This document shows positions 1 through 13,641 of a DNA stretch of 64,000 bases, piece after piece. Each line of letters opens with the position of its first letter. The first letter of the stretch is position 1. The notes under the pieces are model-generated. The model did not search any database, was not told the origin of the DNA, and saw only the letters and a program-made list of their open reading frames with translations. The stretch is from NCBI RefSeq assembly GCF_003073045.1, contig NC_037601.1:22852150-22916149 (forward strand), in the 5' to 3' direction. This DNA comes from Pomacea canaliculata. Its lineage: Eukaryota; Mollusca; Gastropoda; Architaenioglossa; Ampullariidae. Both the position numbers and the translations under genes were made by a program.

Positions 1-521
1 TTTTTTTTTCCTTCAGAACATCAGGGTCTTCAAAACTAAATCAATGATTAAGCAGATAAAAAGCTGTAGGTTACAATCACTTCTTTTTGTCATTTTGAGA
101 AGCATTAAACAATCAAGGTTTGAACTGTTTTAGATTCTGCAGGTCAAAAGCAAAAATATTGTAACTTTTTATCTGCAGACTCAGAATCTGAAACAGTTTA
201 ACTCTTAACTGTCTAATGTGTCTCCGACTCAATCATTGATTCCATTCTACATCTCCACATGCTGATGATGGTCTTAACAAATATAGTAAATACTATTGCA
301 GAACTCTAGTAGGTGGACAGTCTTTTGGGTTTGGTCATAATTATCCTATTTACTCTTGTACCTGTTGCCCATCCACCCATAACAGGAGCATTAAAACACT
401 CACCCTTTATCAGTACCTACAGTCAGGGGATTTTGAGAAGTAACATGAAACATACACATGAATATAACTTACTCTTTACTCATTTGTGTGCTTGGACAGT
501 TCATTGCATTCAAGGTCCAGG

Positions 522-3500
522 TCAGCTAATTTTGGTCTGCTTGTACATGCTTGCTGGCATCTTCATTATCTCCTGTTCCTTCGCATTTAACCAATCTTCA
601 AATGGTACACCCGTTCTTGACCTCCCTAGTGATCTCAGATATGTACGCAGTGCACCTGGCTCATCAGAAGTTCTCTGATCTTCATCCTCACCCCATTCTT
701 CTTCTTTTAAGTGACTGTAATCTCGATGTGATCGTGGTGTAACTGAGACATGGCGGGAAGCACGCTCTGCTTTCTCTTGCTGTCTTTGGGCTAGCCACTT
801 TTCATAACCCATGCGGTCACTTTCTTCTTTCCTTCTGCATAAGAATCAGCAAAGTCTTGAGTGAACAATATGTGTGTGTGTGTGCATAAATGAACGTAAA
901 AACAAAGACTGCAAAATTTTAAAAGAAGCAGTCTCAATTTGTTTTTAAAAGGATCACAGAATGTTTATAAAGAAGATGTTGCAAAAGATTTAAACAAATA
1001 TCCTACAACAGCTCAAGAAATAAAAGCTTAAAAGAAGGCTGCAACTGTCTCAGCAAGACAGACTCTGTAGTTTGAAAAGGATTTTAAGCATTTAAGGTTA
1101 GTAAGGCAAAATGCATGTGTTAAGGTTTGTATTTATGAAGCAGATTCACCAAACTGGATAATTTTCTATCTGCAGGTAGTGGCTAAAATCCCATATTCAT
1201 GGCCTCTGGTCTGCCTAAACAGTAATTTATTGGAGGAGGATGCTTGCAATAATTAGATATCATATATTAAAAAATACATAATTATCTCTATTATAGGGTA
1301 AACATGGTGAAGATGATGTTTGATCTAATTTAACAGAAGCAAACACTACTTCAGACTAAATAAAGTGCACCAATATGATGGTACCTGCTTATTAAATATT
1401 TTTACTGACTTCAAATCTGAGAGTAGTAAATGTCATAAAAAGTTAAACTGATCAAAGTGATCATGATAACATTCATTTTTCATTTGCAAATAGCACATGT
1501 GCAGTCTAACCCTTTTTCAGAGGTTTGTGCGCTGCTGGTTAGCCAGTTATAATAACTCCACCTACTCAGTGGCTCGATCATGATCTAGGAGTTTGTTGGG
1601 TTAACATTACTTACTGGTTTCCCACCAAAGTTAGGACAGTGTGACCCATGATAAACTGATGATGGCCATGAATATGGGTCCTATTTGTTATATCCTGGCA
1701 ATCCTGATCAAATGTCTCTTACTTTTCTTCTTCATCAATTTTCTTCTGTTTCTCTTCCTCACGAAGCTTTTTCTTCCCTTCCTTAATTTTTTCTTCAGAA
1801 TCCTTCCGCTTCTTAAGCCATTCTTCGAATGTGTCTGGTCTTTTCATTGTTTTTCCCTTTTTCCTTAAAATAGCAAAACAACCTCAGAAATGTATTTGTC
1901 AGTTCTGGCACACATATTTCACATGTTCTAGGTTCTAAAGCTTTGAAACTTTATTCTTGCAAACTTTAACTGTCTGCCTGCATAAAATCTTTAATTTTTT
2001 ATCCACAAATATCTTTTCTAGCTGATTAAATAATAATAGAACATATTCCATAATTAAACTGGTCACTTAAAAGCAAAATAGAATTTAAGGAATTAAATGA
2101 CATTCACATGCTTCTTGCAAAATCATCCAACAAGTTTGTTTCTATGAATGAGGCTCCATTTAGGGCAGTTCCATTTGTCTCTGGGTCTAGCATAGTGAAA
2201 TTAAAACACTCACAAGATGCAGTCCATGCTAACGTTTCTAAACCTTTCCTCATTTTTATATTCATCTTCAAGTACTGTAACACCAAAGAGAAGTCCTCTG
2301 ATGCCAACAACCACCAATGCCATCATTATCATTATTAAAATAAAATATATAAAAAGTAAAGGTAGAGGGAATATTAAATCTGAAACAAAGAATGCTTATT
2401 GAATGTGAAGGTAGCAGCATACTTACGCTAGGTGATTAGAGACATTTAGCTTGACGTCTTTGATAGGAGGAAGTACTTTTATATCTGAAACAGAGACTGC
2501 ATCTGACTATGCTGCAGACAGCATTGCAGTCAAATCTGATCAAGACATAATTAGTGCTATCACAGAATAACTAATATAGCTTTTTACACTAAATCTTCAG
2601 AAAATAAAACTCTTGGAGACATAAACCTTTCATGGGCATTAACAAAAGTAAGCATGCTGTGTTGGCAATGTTATAGTATTACACCAGGTGCTTGTGTCAG
2701 TATCATCTTTATGCTTCAAACTGTTCAAAGTTTTTTCCCATAAACAACAACTTGATTGAAATAATTTTTTTTTCTGTTCTTTTAAATATTCTAGAGACAT
2801 TAACTGGTCAGGATTTTGCATGTTTGCATCAACTGCTACTTACAGTATTTATGTTACATTGCAAGGCATGAATATGTAAGTGTGTATAAGCACGCATACA
2901 CAGAGATAAAAAAGCATGCACATTTGCACACATTAGGACACACACCATCAGGAAAATAGTCATCTTCTTCAGATTCATGGCGACTCTCTTCCTCCACATG
3001 TGTAAAGAACATTTTGTCACGTTCTAGCTTATGCCGCACTGAAGGATGAACTGAATGCCTTGGTGCACTTAGAGAAGTGCCTGCAAATTCTGAAGGTCCT
3101 AGTTGCTGTGCAAGGTAAATCTGACCCTGTAATAAACATCACAGCCATATCACTGTCACAAACTATGATGCTTTGAACATAAGAGAATCAAACTTTCCAT
3201 AGTGCCATAGAAAACACTCTACCCTCAAGAAGTGATAATACTATTATTGGTATGCCTGGTAATGCAAAAATTCATCCTGAGCCATTTGCACATATCCTGA
3301 AATGTATTACAAGTATTAAAACATAGATAATAAATTGACAGGTCGAAAACAGAGCATAATATCAACCTTCAGTTACAATTGCATTACTAATGAAAATCAA
3401 GAGGTCTGGCAAGTTGTCCCAAGAACATTGTAACTTATGTCCTTTTTTAAACTAAACACAGAGTGCATGTCAGTGATCCATGATTCCTTTTGTCTTTACT

Positions 3501-6500
3501 GCTTATTGAAGCATATAAAATGCTTCAGGTGGGAGCAGAGATCCTTAATCACAATAGCTTACCAAAGAACAAGTGTTTTACCATTTGTCCATGCTTCCAC
3601 ACTGGGCGGAGGGAGTCGTTCTTTTGATGTGCCATGAGAGGAATGTTTCGCGCAGGTGTGACCTTCTTGGCACGCTGCTGCCAGTGAAACAGAAAAAGAT
3701 GTCTTCCACATGACTTGAATCCAAAGTGCTCTGCAATTGATAATGCAGTCTCGCCATGATTATCCTCTGCATCAATATCAGCACCTTTCTCCAAGAGAAG
3801 ATCAACAATGTGACCATGACCTTGTGATGAGGCAATGTGCAAGGCTGTTCGACCATTTGGACTACGTGCATTGATGTCAGCACCTGAACCAACCAATAAA
3901 AATTCAAACACATATGCATGTCCATTCCTTTGAAGATACTGATCTACACAATGCATTAAACCAAATTCATGTTTCTGTGGGCACTTTATTACATTTATTA
4001 TGCATGGCAGAGATAAAAATTAATCTTGACATTATAACCATCCATTTTGGTGATACTTCACCTCAGCCTTCTGGGACCATGGTTATGAAAAAAGGTCAAT
4101 TGTCTGCACAGAATGAAAAAGGGAAATCAAGCTCAGATGTCTTTGTATCTTTGAAGTAGTGTCCACATCATGTAGACACTGGTTCATATTACTTTACCCC
4201 AGGGATCTTTGCCACCACTTCATAACTATGGCCTCAGGGGTAAAGCAGCATCCATGAAATATGGACAGTGAAAGTTTGGAGACAAGATGCTTGCTCCTCA
4301 TTTCTAAGTCTTGCCCCAGGGAAATGACTTATGCTTGCATCTTAGGAGAAGAAATAAGTAAGCAAGTTTTATTTCTGCAAGCTCCTCAAAACATTATCAT
4401 ATGCATTGAACAGAACACCAAAAATCAGCTAACCACTATTGACTAGTTTGCTGCACATTTTATCCAGTCCCCTGTTAGCTGCCATAAACAAAGCTACGGC
4501 AGCCCGTTCCTCCAGCCATGTGTTGCGTGCTCGCTTGGTCATGTAGTCACTGTTTGGGCTGTGGTAGCTGCTTGGGTTTGTTACACCTAGCTGCATGACC
4601 TGTTAAAGGAAGAATGAACTGAATAAGGCATAGACAAAAGAAGAGCTGTTCAACTATTTTCTTCAAGAACCATTTCTGTAAGTTGAAGTTTGCAATTCTT
4701 TTATTATGGTGACCTGCATTGTTTTATGTTAGAAATGCCTTTCTATCAATTATAATGTAGCGAGAACGCTTGTTTAGGTCAGCGGTACTGCTGACAGTGC
4801 TTAGTCCCTCCACCCCGCATCCCCTCCCACCCCAAGCTTGGTCGCACTTGCGGCTTTGCGTGAGACTGACAGTAACAGCAGGTGAGGTAGTACCCAAGCT
4901 GTCCAGTACAAATAGCGGGCGAAAAGCAGCGCTCACACCTTTTTTCTCGGCCCATGAACTGGTCCTGCTGGGTATAGCAGTAAGTAAAGCTTTGAGACTG
5001 AGTTAGCGAGAAGTACCTTTGTGCTGTGAAGCATCTGGTCCGCTGGAAATAGCGGCTCGTGGCACTCAGCCTTTTCCCCTCCCCTGGCAGTTGAGCAAGC
5101 GAGAAGTACCATCGTGACGCAAGGCATCTGGTCCGCTGCCCCACACCAGGGAGTTAGGTGCTAGAGTTTGATAGGCTAGATAGGTAGGTGAAGATAGATA
5201 CAGTAGTTGTATGTGTAAATTATGTAAATAAATCTATGTCTTTGAACTTTAAATACCTGTGTGAGCATGTTAGTGCCAGGAAATGCTAGTGTGTTGCACC
5301 TGTGTCTCCGTCGTGTGAACGTGTACCACTAGTGCGAGTGAGATTTGTACTCTCCATGTGTCGTTGTGACACAGCAGCACGGAGAGAACACGTGAAGATC
5401 CGGCAGAATTGGAACACCAATTGAAAAGACACTTTAGTCAGTGTGAGATAGTAAAGAAGGGTCTTTTGTGGACTCCAAGGTCTGCTGAGTTCAGGTGCGT
5501 TTAACGGTTAGGATAGGTAAAAAAGAACACAACGCGAGGTAAAAGATTAGACAACGCACCCGACTAACGAAAGCTAGAAATTTTAGTGGAAAATTCTCCT
5601 TAGGAACTTCCGTCCTCTCCCCTGGAACAACAAAGAAGAACGGACTGATTTGGCGCTAAGCTAAGGTATAGGGTGTTAGCAAGGATCAGTCAGTCCGGCT
5701 ACAAAAAACTGAAAGATCTGAATCATTTTGAAAATGTTATCAAAATGACAAAGGTGCAACTTCAAAGTCTATCAAAATTAAAATCAAGTACTGTTACTTT
5801 AAAATTTTTTATTTATGCCACAATTTCTCCCTGAAACAATTTTAATATGATTATATGCACACACATGAAGATGCATACATACCTGCTCAATGTCATTTTG
5901 AGCCACAGCTTCCACAAGTGTAGTCCACATAGGCCACACCCTTAGCTGAAGTGTGGCTCCTGGCACAATGTCATTGGTCCGTACATCTGACTCATTCAGC
6001 AAGTCACCTGCATCCCAAGTAAACAATTCCACTAAACTGTTTAGGTTTACATAGTTTGCATAATTATATTTTGTCACTGTCTAAAGGTCCCACAGCAACA
6101 AAGCATCAGTGCACTAAAATACAGGAGTGCCACTCAAGTGTGACCTCACCCTTTACTGAAGAAACATATACAATCCTATGGCCTAACTGCTAAAGGTGCA
6201 GCAAATGTGAGTGGTACAGTATGCTCAGAGCTAAGCATTTGGAAAGCAGATCGCAACTCTCTTTTTCCTTCCACCACTTTATTTTCCATGATAAGTTAAA
6301 TACCAACTTTTGCTAAGCAATTGACTCAAGGGCAGTAGGAATGTTCCATCCACTGGCTCACACAGGACTTAAGCTAGTGACTCTCTGATTGACAATCATG
6401 GGCACTAATTGTCTCTTCAACTTCTTTTTGAGCAGTGCTAAAAAACTATGCTTGAACTAAAGCTTCTTTTGTGTAATAAAATAGAAAAATAATTCAAACT

Positions 6501-7597
6501 TCCTTCCACTCTGAAAAGACAGTTACACACTAAGAACAACTTCACATTTTGTCTCTATAACTTCTCAGTACTGCTTTACAAAATGAGTCAGCAACTGTAA
6601 AATAAGAAATAAAAGTAAATAAAAGAACTTTATTCTTGAGGTTTTTTTGTTTTGTTCTTTGTTACCTTCATCCAAATAACTCAGCCGTTGTATGTTTGTT
6701 GGTAGGCCAGATGCAAATTCCAAGTATTCCTTTAATTCACTAATTTTTAGGTCATGATGAACTTGAGTTAAAGTGAATACCTCCCCAGTGGGTATAAGTT
6801 TTACAAAGATCTGTAGAACGCATCATAAATTAATATTTTTTACACATAGTGCAAGATATATAAAGTGAAAGCAGCAACCATATACAGATGCAAATAGCTA
6901 ACTACAAATATCTATACATGGAAAATAATTATATGACATCTACCATAAAAAATTATAACAGTTTTAATTCTCCAAGCAAATGGAAATATCTTATAACCTT
7001 TGGTAGTTTGGAATAAGCCAAAGAAACTTCCACATGGGGAAAGGCACTCTACAATAATTATTATTATTATTAAACAAGCAGAATTCTTCATGTTATGCAT
7101 GCACATATGGCAGTATGACTAATAAAGTAACATAAGTTGTTTAGAGTTGTCTATTAGCAAATACTTCCACAGCATTGGGAACAAAACATCGCTATAGCAT
7201 GCTCAAAAAGTGTTTAAAAGTACCGATGATAATGATGTTTATTGTGCTTGTTTGCTATGAACGCAAATCTCGTACAAGTTCAGAAGTAGTACTCATACTA
7301 CTAATGATAATATAGTAGTAAAGAGCATTTGCCCAATGAGCTGCACTCAAAAGATTACAAACGAACTGACATATATGGAGTTAGCCATACATTAAACATG
7401 CATCAGCGTCATAAGACAGGTATGTGTATCGTGGATGAAGATCTGAGGATTAGACGGAACACTACCCTTAAATGGATAAATAGCGTAATGGAATTCATGG
7501 AAATAATTTGAAACTGTACGTATACCTTGAAATAGTTCTTGTCTCGATCTCGATCTACTTGTCCCCGCTGGCGCACCTTGCCAGAGGGTTTTCCCAT
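522..7597 (-). CDS. ANKRD60: ANKRD60-like protein: ubiquitin-like domain, ankyrin repeats and charged WL-motif tail (8 exons, ~479 aa)
   Basis: Proposed exons, in minus-strand order: 7526-7597, 6666-6810, 5883-6007, 4434-4599, 3582-3883, 2944-3126, 1723-1856 and 522-834. All phases agree and sum to 480 codons. Residues about 25-110 form a ubiquitin-like fold (IFVKLIPTGEVFTL... then GLPTNIQRLSYLDEGD), as in vertebrate ANKRD60. Residues about 115-270 carry the ankyrin part, with SPNGRTALHIASSQGHGHIV followed by a GADIDAEDNHGETALSIA helix pair. Human ANKRD60 shares this order, including SPLGRTPLHVAA and GETPISIA. The tail (about 271-479) is longer than in the human protein. It is lysine/glutamate-rich and has three [FY]E-x-WL motifs near residues 341, 386 and 454, a pattern I associate with microtubule- or cilium-linked coiled-coil proteins. 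The start is the first ATG in frame, just before MGKPSGKVRQRG. The core exons 2-5 are secure. The exon 5 donor, both borders of the exon 6/7 junction and the tail assignment are less so. Biochemical function is unknown. Confidence 0.82.
4756..5703. mobile_element. Probable solo LTR (Gypsy-like) inside an ANKRD60 intron
   Basis: A GC-richer block sits in the AT-rich intron between ANKRD60 exons 3 and 4. It begins TGTAGC and ends GGCTACA, so its ends are inverted in the TG...CA manner of an LTR. It is about 948 bp long, has an AATAAA near 5225, and contains an internal duplication: the stretch reading gcgagaagtacc...gcatctggtccgctg occurs near 5005-5047 and again near 5095-5137. No protease, RT or integrase coding is present, so only an LTR would remain. 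A clear target-site duplication was not found (tataa on the left, aaaaa on the right), which lowers confidence. A non-LTR composite or other GC-rich repeat is the alternative. Confidence 0.5.
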
Positions 7598-10500
7598 GAT
7601 AAAATGCACTAGAATTATCTTTTATACTTGAATGTCAACAGTACTGAGTTATTGCACAGATTTTCATCTATGTTACCAGTCCATGAAGTACAAAAAACGC
7701 CGCCAGACCTAGCTGTAATACCTCCATGTTGTTTATCCCATCGTGGTCATAGCGCTGTAAGCCTCGATGTGAATGAAAGCTGAGTAGCTATTGGTTCCTT
7801 TTTCCGGGTCAAATATAGGTCAGTTCCGATCAGGCTCCGATAAAGCTTTCGAGAAAACGACACCACTGTCGAACGTCTGGGACGCTCGGGAAGCTATGTC
7901 GTTTAATGCCTAATCTAAAATGTGAATAAACCGGAGGCTTACTGGTTTGCAGCCTCGTTCTAGCAGTTAAGTGGAAAAAAAAAGAAATCGTCTGCCAGCT
8001 GTCCAGGGGATATAAGTTCGTGCTGTAGAAGTGTAGGTGACTCTCTGTCGGTAGGGCTGGGCGTCGGGGGTTTTCTCCGAGCACTTCGGTTTCCAGCATA
8101 GTGCAAAATCACTTTCCTACTAAATAAACTAACCAGAGAAAGCATTTGTGGTACAGACTTCTCACTTCTAGGCAATTAAGTAGCATGAAAAATAAAAAGT
8201 TCGCGTGTGCAGATATACAACTAATCGCAGACTGTACAGTTCTAGCTTTGCACATTTTGATAGCACAAATCTGTTTTTTAGTTTGTTTACACCAGTATGG
8301 TGAATAGTCGTCGAACTCTGTGTTTCCCCGAAACTATAAGACCGGGTCTTATGTTTATGTTTATTTTTGCTTAAAAGAGGTGTTAGGGTTTATTTTGGGG
8401 AATGTCTTGTTTTTCATGCACACAAATATAGATTTATTCAAGTGCAAAAATCTACATTATTTTCATATTTGTTTTCTGAAACTGAATTTCTTGCGACGCC
8501 ATTTTCAGTTGAACCATAGTCGTTATAATTTATATGATCATTTATTGTAATCATCAATGTAATGACTAACACTGCATCTATATGGTTCCTCCAGTGAGAG
8601 TAGTGTATCAATGGTCATACCAAGATTTTTAACCATCTGCATAATCACAAAACAGTGTAGCATATAAATAAAACGTTAAAGAAAACAAAATAGATTTGAT
8701 TGAGACAGGAACTGAAATGTTTAATAACAGCAGATTTATTATTACCTGTTATATATAGAATGACAATAAAGACTGAAGCAAGAATGGAATGTTCAATTGG
8801 AGCTTGAACAATATCATGGATTTTGAGTGTCCCATGTATGCACGACAAGATGTGTGTTGTACCAATTTCTTGATCACCTGAAACTATCATCATACAGTCT
8901 CTTGACAACGAAAACTTTACTTCTCTGATGCAACTACAGTCATAAAAGTATAATACAGCTAGTGCAAATTCTGTACATTATCAGATTTTAATATAAAGAT
9001 TCAAATTGAAGACTTACATAGCTACATACAATTTTGACACCCTAAAAAATGCAAGTTGAGTAAAAGTGTGTCACTTAACAAACATGACACAAAACCATAA
9101 ACTGGAAGTTTTTATATCTCAACACTTCTTGTCCAGTCATATGCACCATACAGTAAATCACAATATGCCACAGTTAATTTAGCATATTCAAAAAAGCAAT
9201 AGGCATAATCAATACATAATAAAGAAAACAATCCCTCCGTACTTAAATTATAGATGAGGTTCACCCTATTTTATGTCCTAAAACATCATCATTCCTATGT
9301 CGACAGGTATTAAAATTAACTACCTTCTTAACCAGACGTACATTTATGCTTGGGAAAGTTTTACATTATGGTCCTATAAAAAAAACTTACCTTGCATAAT
9401 CATAAACTGGTAATTTGTTATAATGGTCTGGTTAGGAAGGCCTTTTAATTGGTAACGATAGGTGTCGCTAGCCGTATTTGTCAACAAAAAAGTAAATAGA
9501 AATTCAGTATCTTGTTCTGAAGGAAATCACAAAGTGCTTTTAACTCTTCCTATGCAGTTCACACTCACTAATACAAATGTCTTCTTAGCTACAGCTCAAT
9601 TGCATCAATTCGTTCATATTAATCAAGAAAAAAAACCTTAATATTGTCAACGTGTTTTAAATACAATGATGATCAAAGTGCAGACTAATATAAACAGGAC
9701 ATTCTCTATGTTGTGGTCTGCAAGCAACAACTTCTACGCACTGTTTCACCAGAAGATTTCTGAAGACGACTTAATTTTTTTTAATGTGTTCGTAAAGTTT
9801 GATGTGGTTTATTTTTTACATTTAATAGCCACTGAGAAAAACATTAAGAGACAGTTCAGAGTGTTTATAGCATATACAATCCTATCCCTCTGCTAAATGT
9901 TGGATAGGTGTCACCAAGGTATCTAACTCAAGTCAGTCGCTAAAATGTGAGAATATAATCAGAACTACTGTACATCTGTACAGTCTGGTCAAAGAATACC
10001 TTTAACAAAGGATGAAACTGTCAGTAAAGAAAAGAAGCTGCAGCTGCAGCAATATTTAGTGAGGAAGCACTCAATAATTTAGTTAAACCGCTTGGCTTTG
10101 GAAAACTAAAATTCACATTGACTTGTTCAATATGCATGCAAACAAAACACTTTATGCAGTAAAAGTACACACAAATACAGATGTCAAATTTCCAGATAAT
10201 GTTTACCTAACAATATCTCTGCTTGATGGTAAATAAAAAACATTGGAGATTAAACATAATAAATTAATACATGCAGTTTTGTTCATTGTCATGAAACAAA
10301 TGTTCCAGAGTATCATAGTGAAAGACTTTTAAGTTTACAAGAAATAAATACCTTAACCTATATACAAAATCACAATATAACACAATTATTCTTTACATCA
10401 AATGATTCGGTTTGTTCCATGCACAGTTTCACACACACATTTTGTACGCTTATAATTATTCAAATAGGGACAGGCTAAGTCACCAGTGATACCTAGAAAT

Positions 10501-13500
10501 GATACAATCTTGTTTCAAGTAGTTTGTGCAACCTTATAATTTTTGCAAAACGGTTTAGGAGACTGCTCTGAATCCCTTACAAGTAACACAAAACAAATTT
10601 GTTGTGGTTGTTGCTATGGTTCGTTCCCAGGAACCTTTTGTTCACCAGGGTCAAGCAGCGATGGCACACCTTTATTGCTGCTACGTCTCAATGCATTCCT
10701 CTACCTACTGGCAGACTTGCTCCAAGTCTGGCTGGTACTAGATGATGATGATGATTTATGCAGTGGAATTAGACTTTCTTCACTAATTAATGTGGGGAAA
10801 ACATCTCTATCCCATCGATTCCTTTTCATCAATTCTGCTTGTCCAATTCACAGTATTGTTTTCTTTGATTACTTTGTAATGACAAACTGCAGTTTTACAA
10901 CACTGAAGGTAGCTCTATAATCTCTGACTCATTGGGGAGGAGTAAGGTGTTAAAGACCGCACATCTCTCCCTAACTGCCATTCACTCCACACCTCTACAC
11001 AGGATCAGTTACCCATTTAACAACTTGGTCAATTGGAGCAAGTTTGCTGTGTCAAATGGTATCAAACCAAGCATGCATGCACGCTCATGTGCTCTAATCA
11101 CTTTTCACTTTTACAAGATATAAATAGAATGTTAATAATGATATTCCTGTAACCTCTACAGGTTAATAAACCTCTTACAACAAGGAGCTATTTCTATTAT
11201 CCTTTATCCTACTTTACAAATTTTCCAACAATACTGACAATAATACTAATTTTGCTGCTTTGACTCTCAAGTTCACAGATTTATCTATCTAATCCATTGA
11301 CTCTGCTATCTTTACTTAATCTGTTAAGATGATGACAGACATGTACCTCTGCTCCTTACAAAACAAATCCACAATTTCAAGCTGAGATTATATAAACTAA
11401 CTGTGCCGTTTAGGAACTGTGAATTTCAATGCATGCTAAAAGGTTGACAGGTTTGTGTAACAAGGGTTGTTTTGCAAAGCAATGAGATGCTTCTGGTGCT
11501 TCTTTCAATGCCTTAATAATGCCCTAAAAATGTTAATAATGCAATCTAATCACACAGATCACAGGTACACAAAAATAATTGCAAATTAAGAGGTAAGTGT
11601 ATGCAAAATTCCACCTGCAGATCAGGATTTTAACAAATTTAGTCTTTGAATCTGACAAACAATTCCTCAGTTCTGTTATGGTAAGAACTTACACATTTTT
11701 TCAATCTGCCAGTAACTAATACCTAAAGACTGAAAAGTAATTTGATTTACCACAGATATACACAAAATCATATTCTGCAAATGCAAAATCTGATATTACA
11801 GTTAAGGTTCCATGACTTAGATCTCATCATACTAATACATCTAAAAATGTATTGCAACACAGAAGCTGTGTCATTGTGCCCATGGCCTTAAACACAAAAG
11901 ATTATCAGTAAATGTTTATAGTTCTATATTTCATCAGGATAATATAAATATCCACTAAAAAAACATTATTATGGACTGACAATGAAGTACAGCAATAGTG
12001 ATTGTTTATGTAACTAAAGATTTCCATAACGTGATTATTAGACAAAACTTGATGTTATTTATTTGAAGGTTACAACATTTTTGATAGCTTATGTAAGAAA
12101 CACTTTAAATTAAACCAAGATGAAGCAGTCTAGGGATCTTAAGCAACGTGAAAAAAGCCTGCATTTTTATGACTTCTAGCTAACCATTTATTTCATGCAT
12201 ACTGATGAACAAAAAACCAGAGTTTGATTTATCACAAATTAAATATTTCTGAAAGATGAACAACAAGCTGACGCTTGGCACAAACATTCTAAGGGTTAAA
12301 ATACATATAAAATCATTAAACCTTATATCAGAAAAGACACAGTCTTGCTACATGTTTCAATATTTTTATAAACTGTTCTATAAACTGAGTAAACAGGGGT
12401 GTGCAAGGACTAAAACAAATATGCTCTGTGGAACAAAAATAAGTTAGCTGTTTTATATTTTGTTAAACCTAAGGAAATAAAAGTACATTGTATGAACAAA
12501 TGGACCTAGCACCCATGAGACAGTTATCCTCTGATAAGGAATGCATACGACTGGATATTACTGAGGTGGGTGGTCTAGTTACATCTTGACAAAATATCTT
12601 CTGACATCCTATACAAACATACTATTTAGTTATAAACAAAAAAAAATCCCACAATCAATCCAGTTATCACAGATATAGTGACCTATTTAAGACATGGAAA
12701 ACTTTTATTGTACTATAAATGAAATATTTATTTGTAGCTATTCATGAGATAGACAAACTTTTATTTATAGACAAAAACTAATAAAAATAAAGGAAAGTGA
12801 CTACATAATTAATAAAATGCAAGTGGTTCACCATCTGTTGCATGATATGGAAGCCAAAATCAAAATTTCTACTTCCGCTGCCTTTTTCTTTCCCTGATAA
12901 ATAACATGCTCATCACGTCTATGTGGAAAGTTTTCCAGTCACATACCGAGTGGTCACTTAAATGAAACATTCTGCTTTAAAAACAAGCACACTAACCATC
13001 AGGCTACAAAGCCTCCTCTTTTCAGATAACCTGACAATTTTACAGACTTAAGAAGATTCTTTAAAAATAAAAATTATCAGTTTTCTTTGTATCTGCATGA
13101 AACCCCTTAATCGCAGGACACAAAGGTGTTAAATAACTTTTTACACCTAGGCACAAGTGGTCAACACCTGCGGTCTCGTACTTTGTAGGGCAAATCTTTC
13201 GAGGGGTCACTCTTCCTCAAAAATGTATCCTGTGTCCAGCCTAATCTTAGCACAACTCATACTTCACCAAAGGGCTAATGTAACTTGCATATAACTTTCT
13301 TATAACTTACATGTATATACAAAGCAAATCACGGCAATAAAAAAAGTCCAGAAACACTAAGGACGAAAATAAAAGTAAACCTTCACGTCATGTAGTATTT
13401 ATGTAGTATATCAGTTTCTCCAAATTGTAAGTTCAATCAAATCATTTTCTAAAGTATCTCTTCTTTTTGTGGTTCCTTTCTTTGCCAAAATTTGGTGGCA

Positions 13501-13520
13501 AGATACAAGCTCCTTTTCTA
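7598..13520. other. AT-rich stretch between ANKRD60 and DENND11 with no recognised gene
   Basis: It includes the ANKRD60 5' flank (about 7.6-8.2 kb, less AT-rich, with a few CpGs) and then about 5 kb of AT-rich sequence. Short open frames occur at 8645-8908, 9666-9896 and 10543-10920, but none shows a recognisable domain, codon bias or splice pattern. The right-hand part may be the 3' UTR of DENND11. The stretch at 10.54-11.1 kb is less AT-rich and contains a GAT trinucleotide run (about 10741-10754). It could be a worn repeat copy. Confidence 0.5.
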
Positions 13521-13521
13521 T

Positions 13522-13527
13522 TTTATT
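13522..13527 (-). terminator. Candidate polyadenylation signal for DENND11
   Basis: AATAAA reads on the minus strand about 115 nt past the DENND11 stop codon. Other AATAAA copies lie further downstream in this AT-rich DNA, so the true 3' end could be more distal. Confidence 0.35.
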
Positions 13528-13641
13528 ATTCTATCACTGCTTTACAGACTTCCAACTGCCACAGCTTACACTCCTGTACATAAGCTCACACACTTTTTCA
13601 CTTCAGTTCTCCACAAAACCAAAGTATACACCCTGCCCACT

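Noticed and set aside
10543-10920. 125-aa plus-strand frame
   Set aside because: It contains an aspartate run from a GAT microsatellite and no domain. More likely repeat or UTR sequence.
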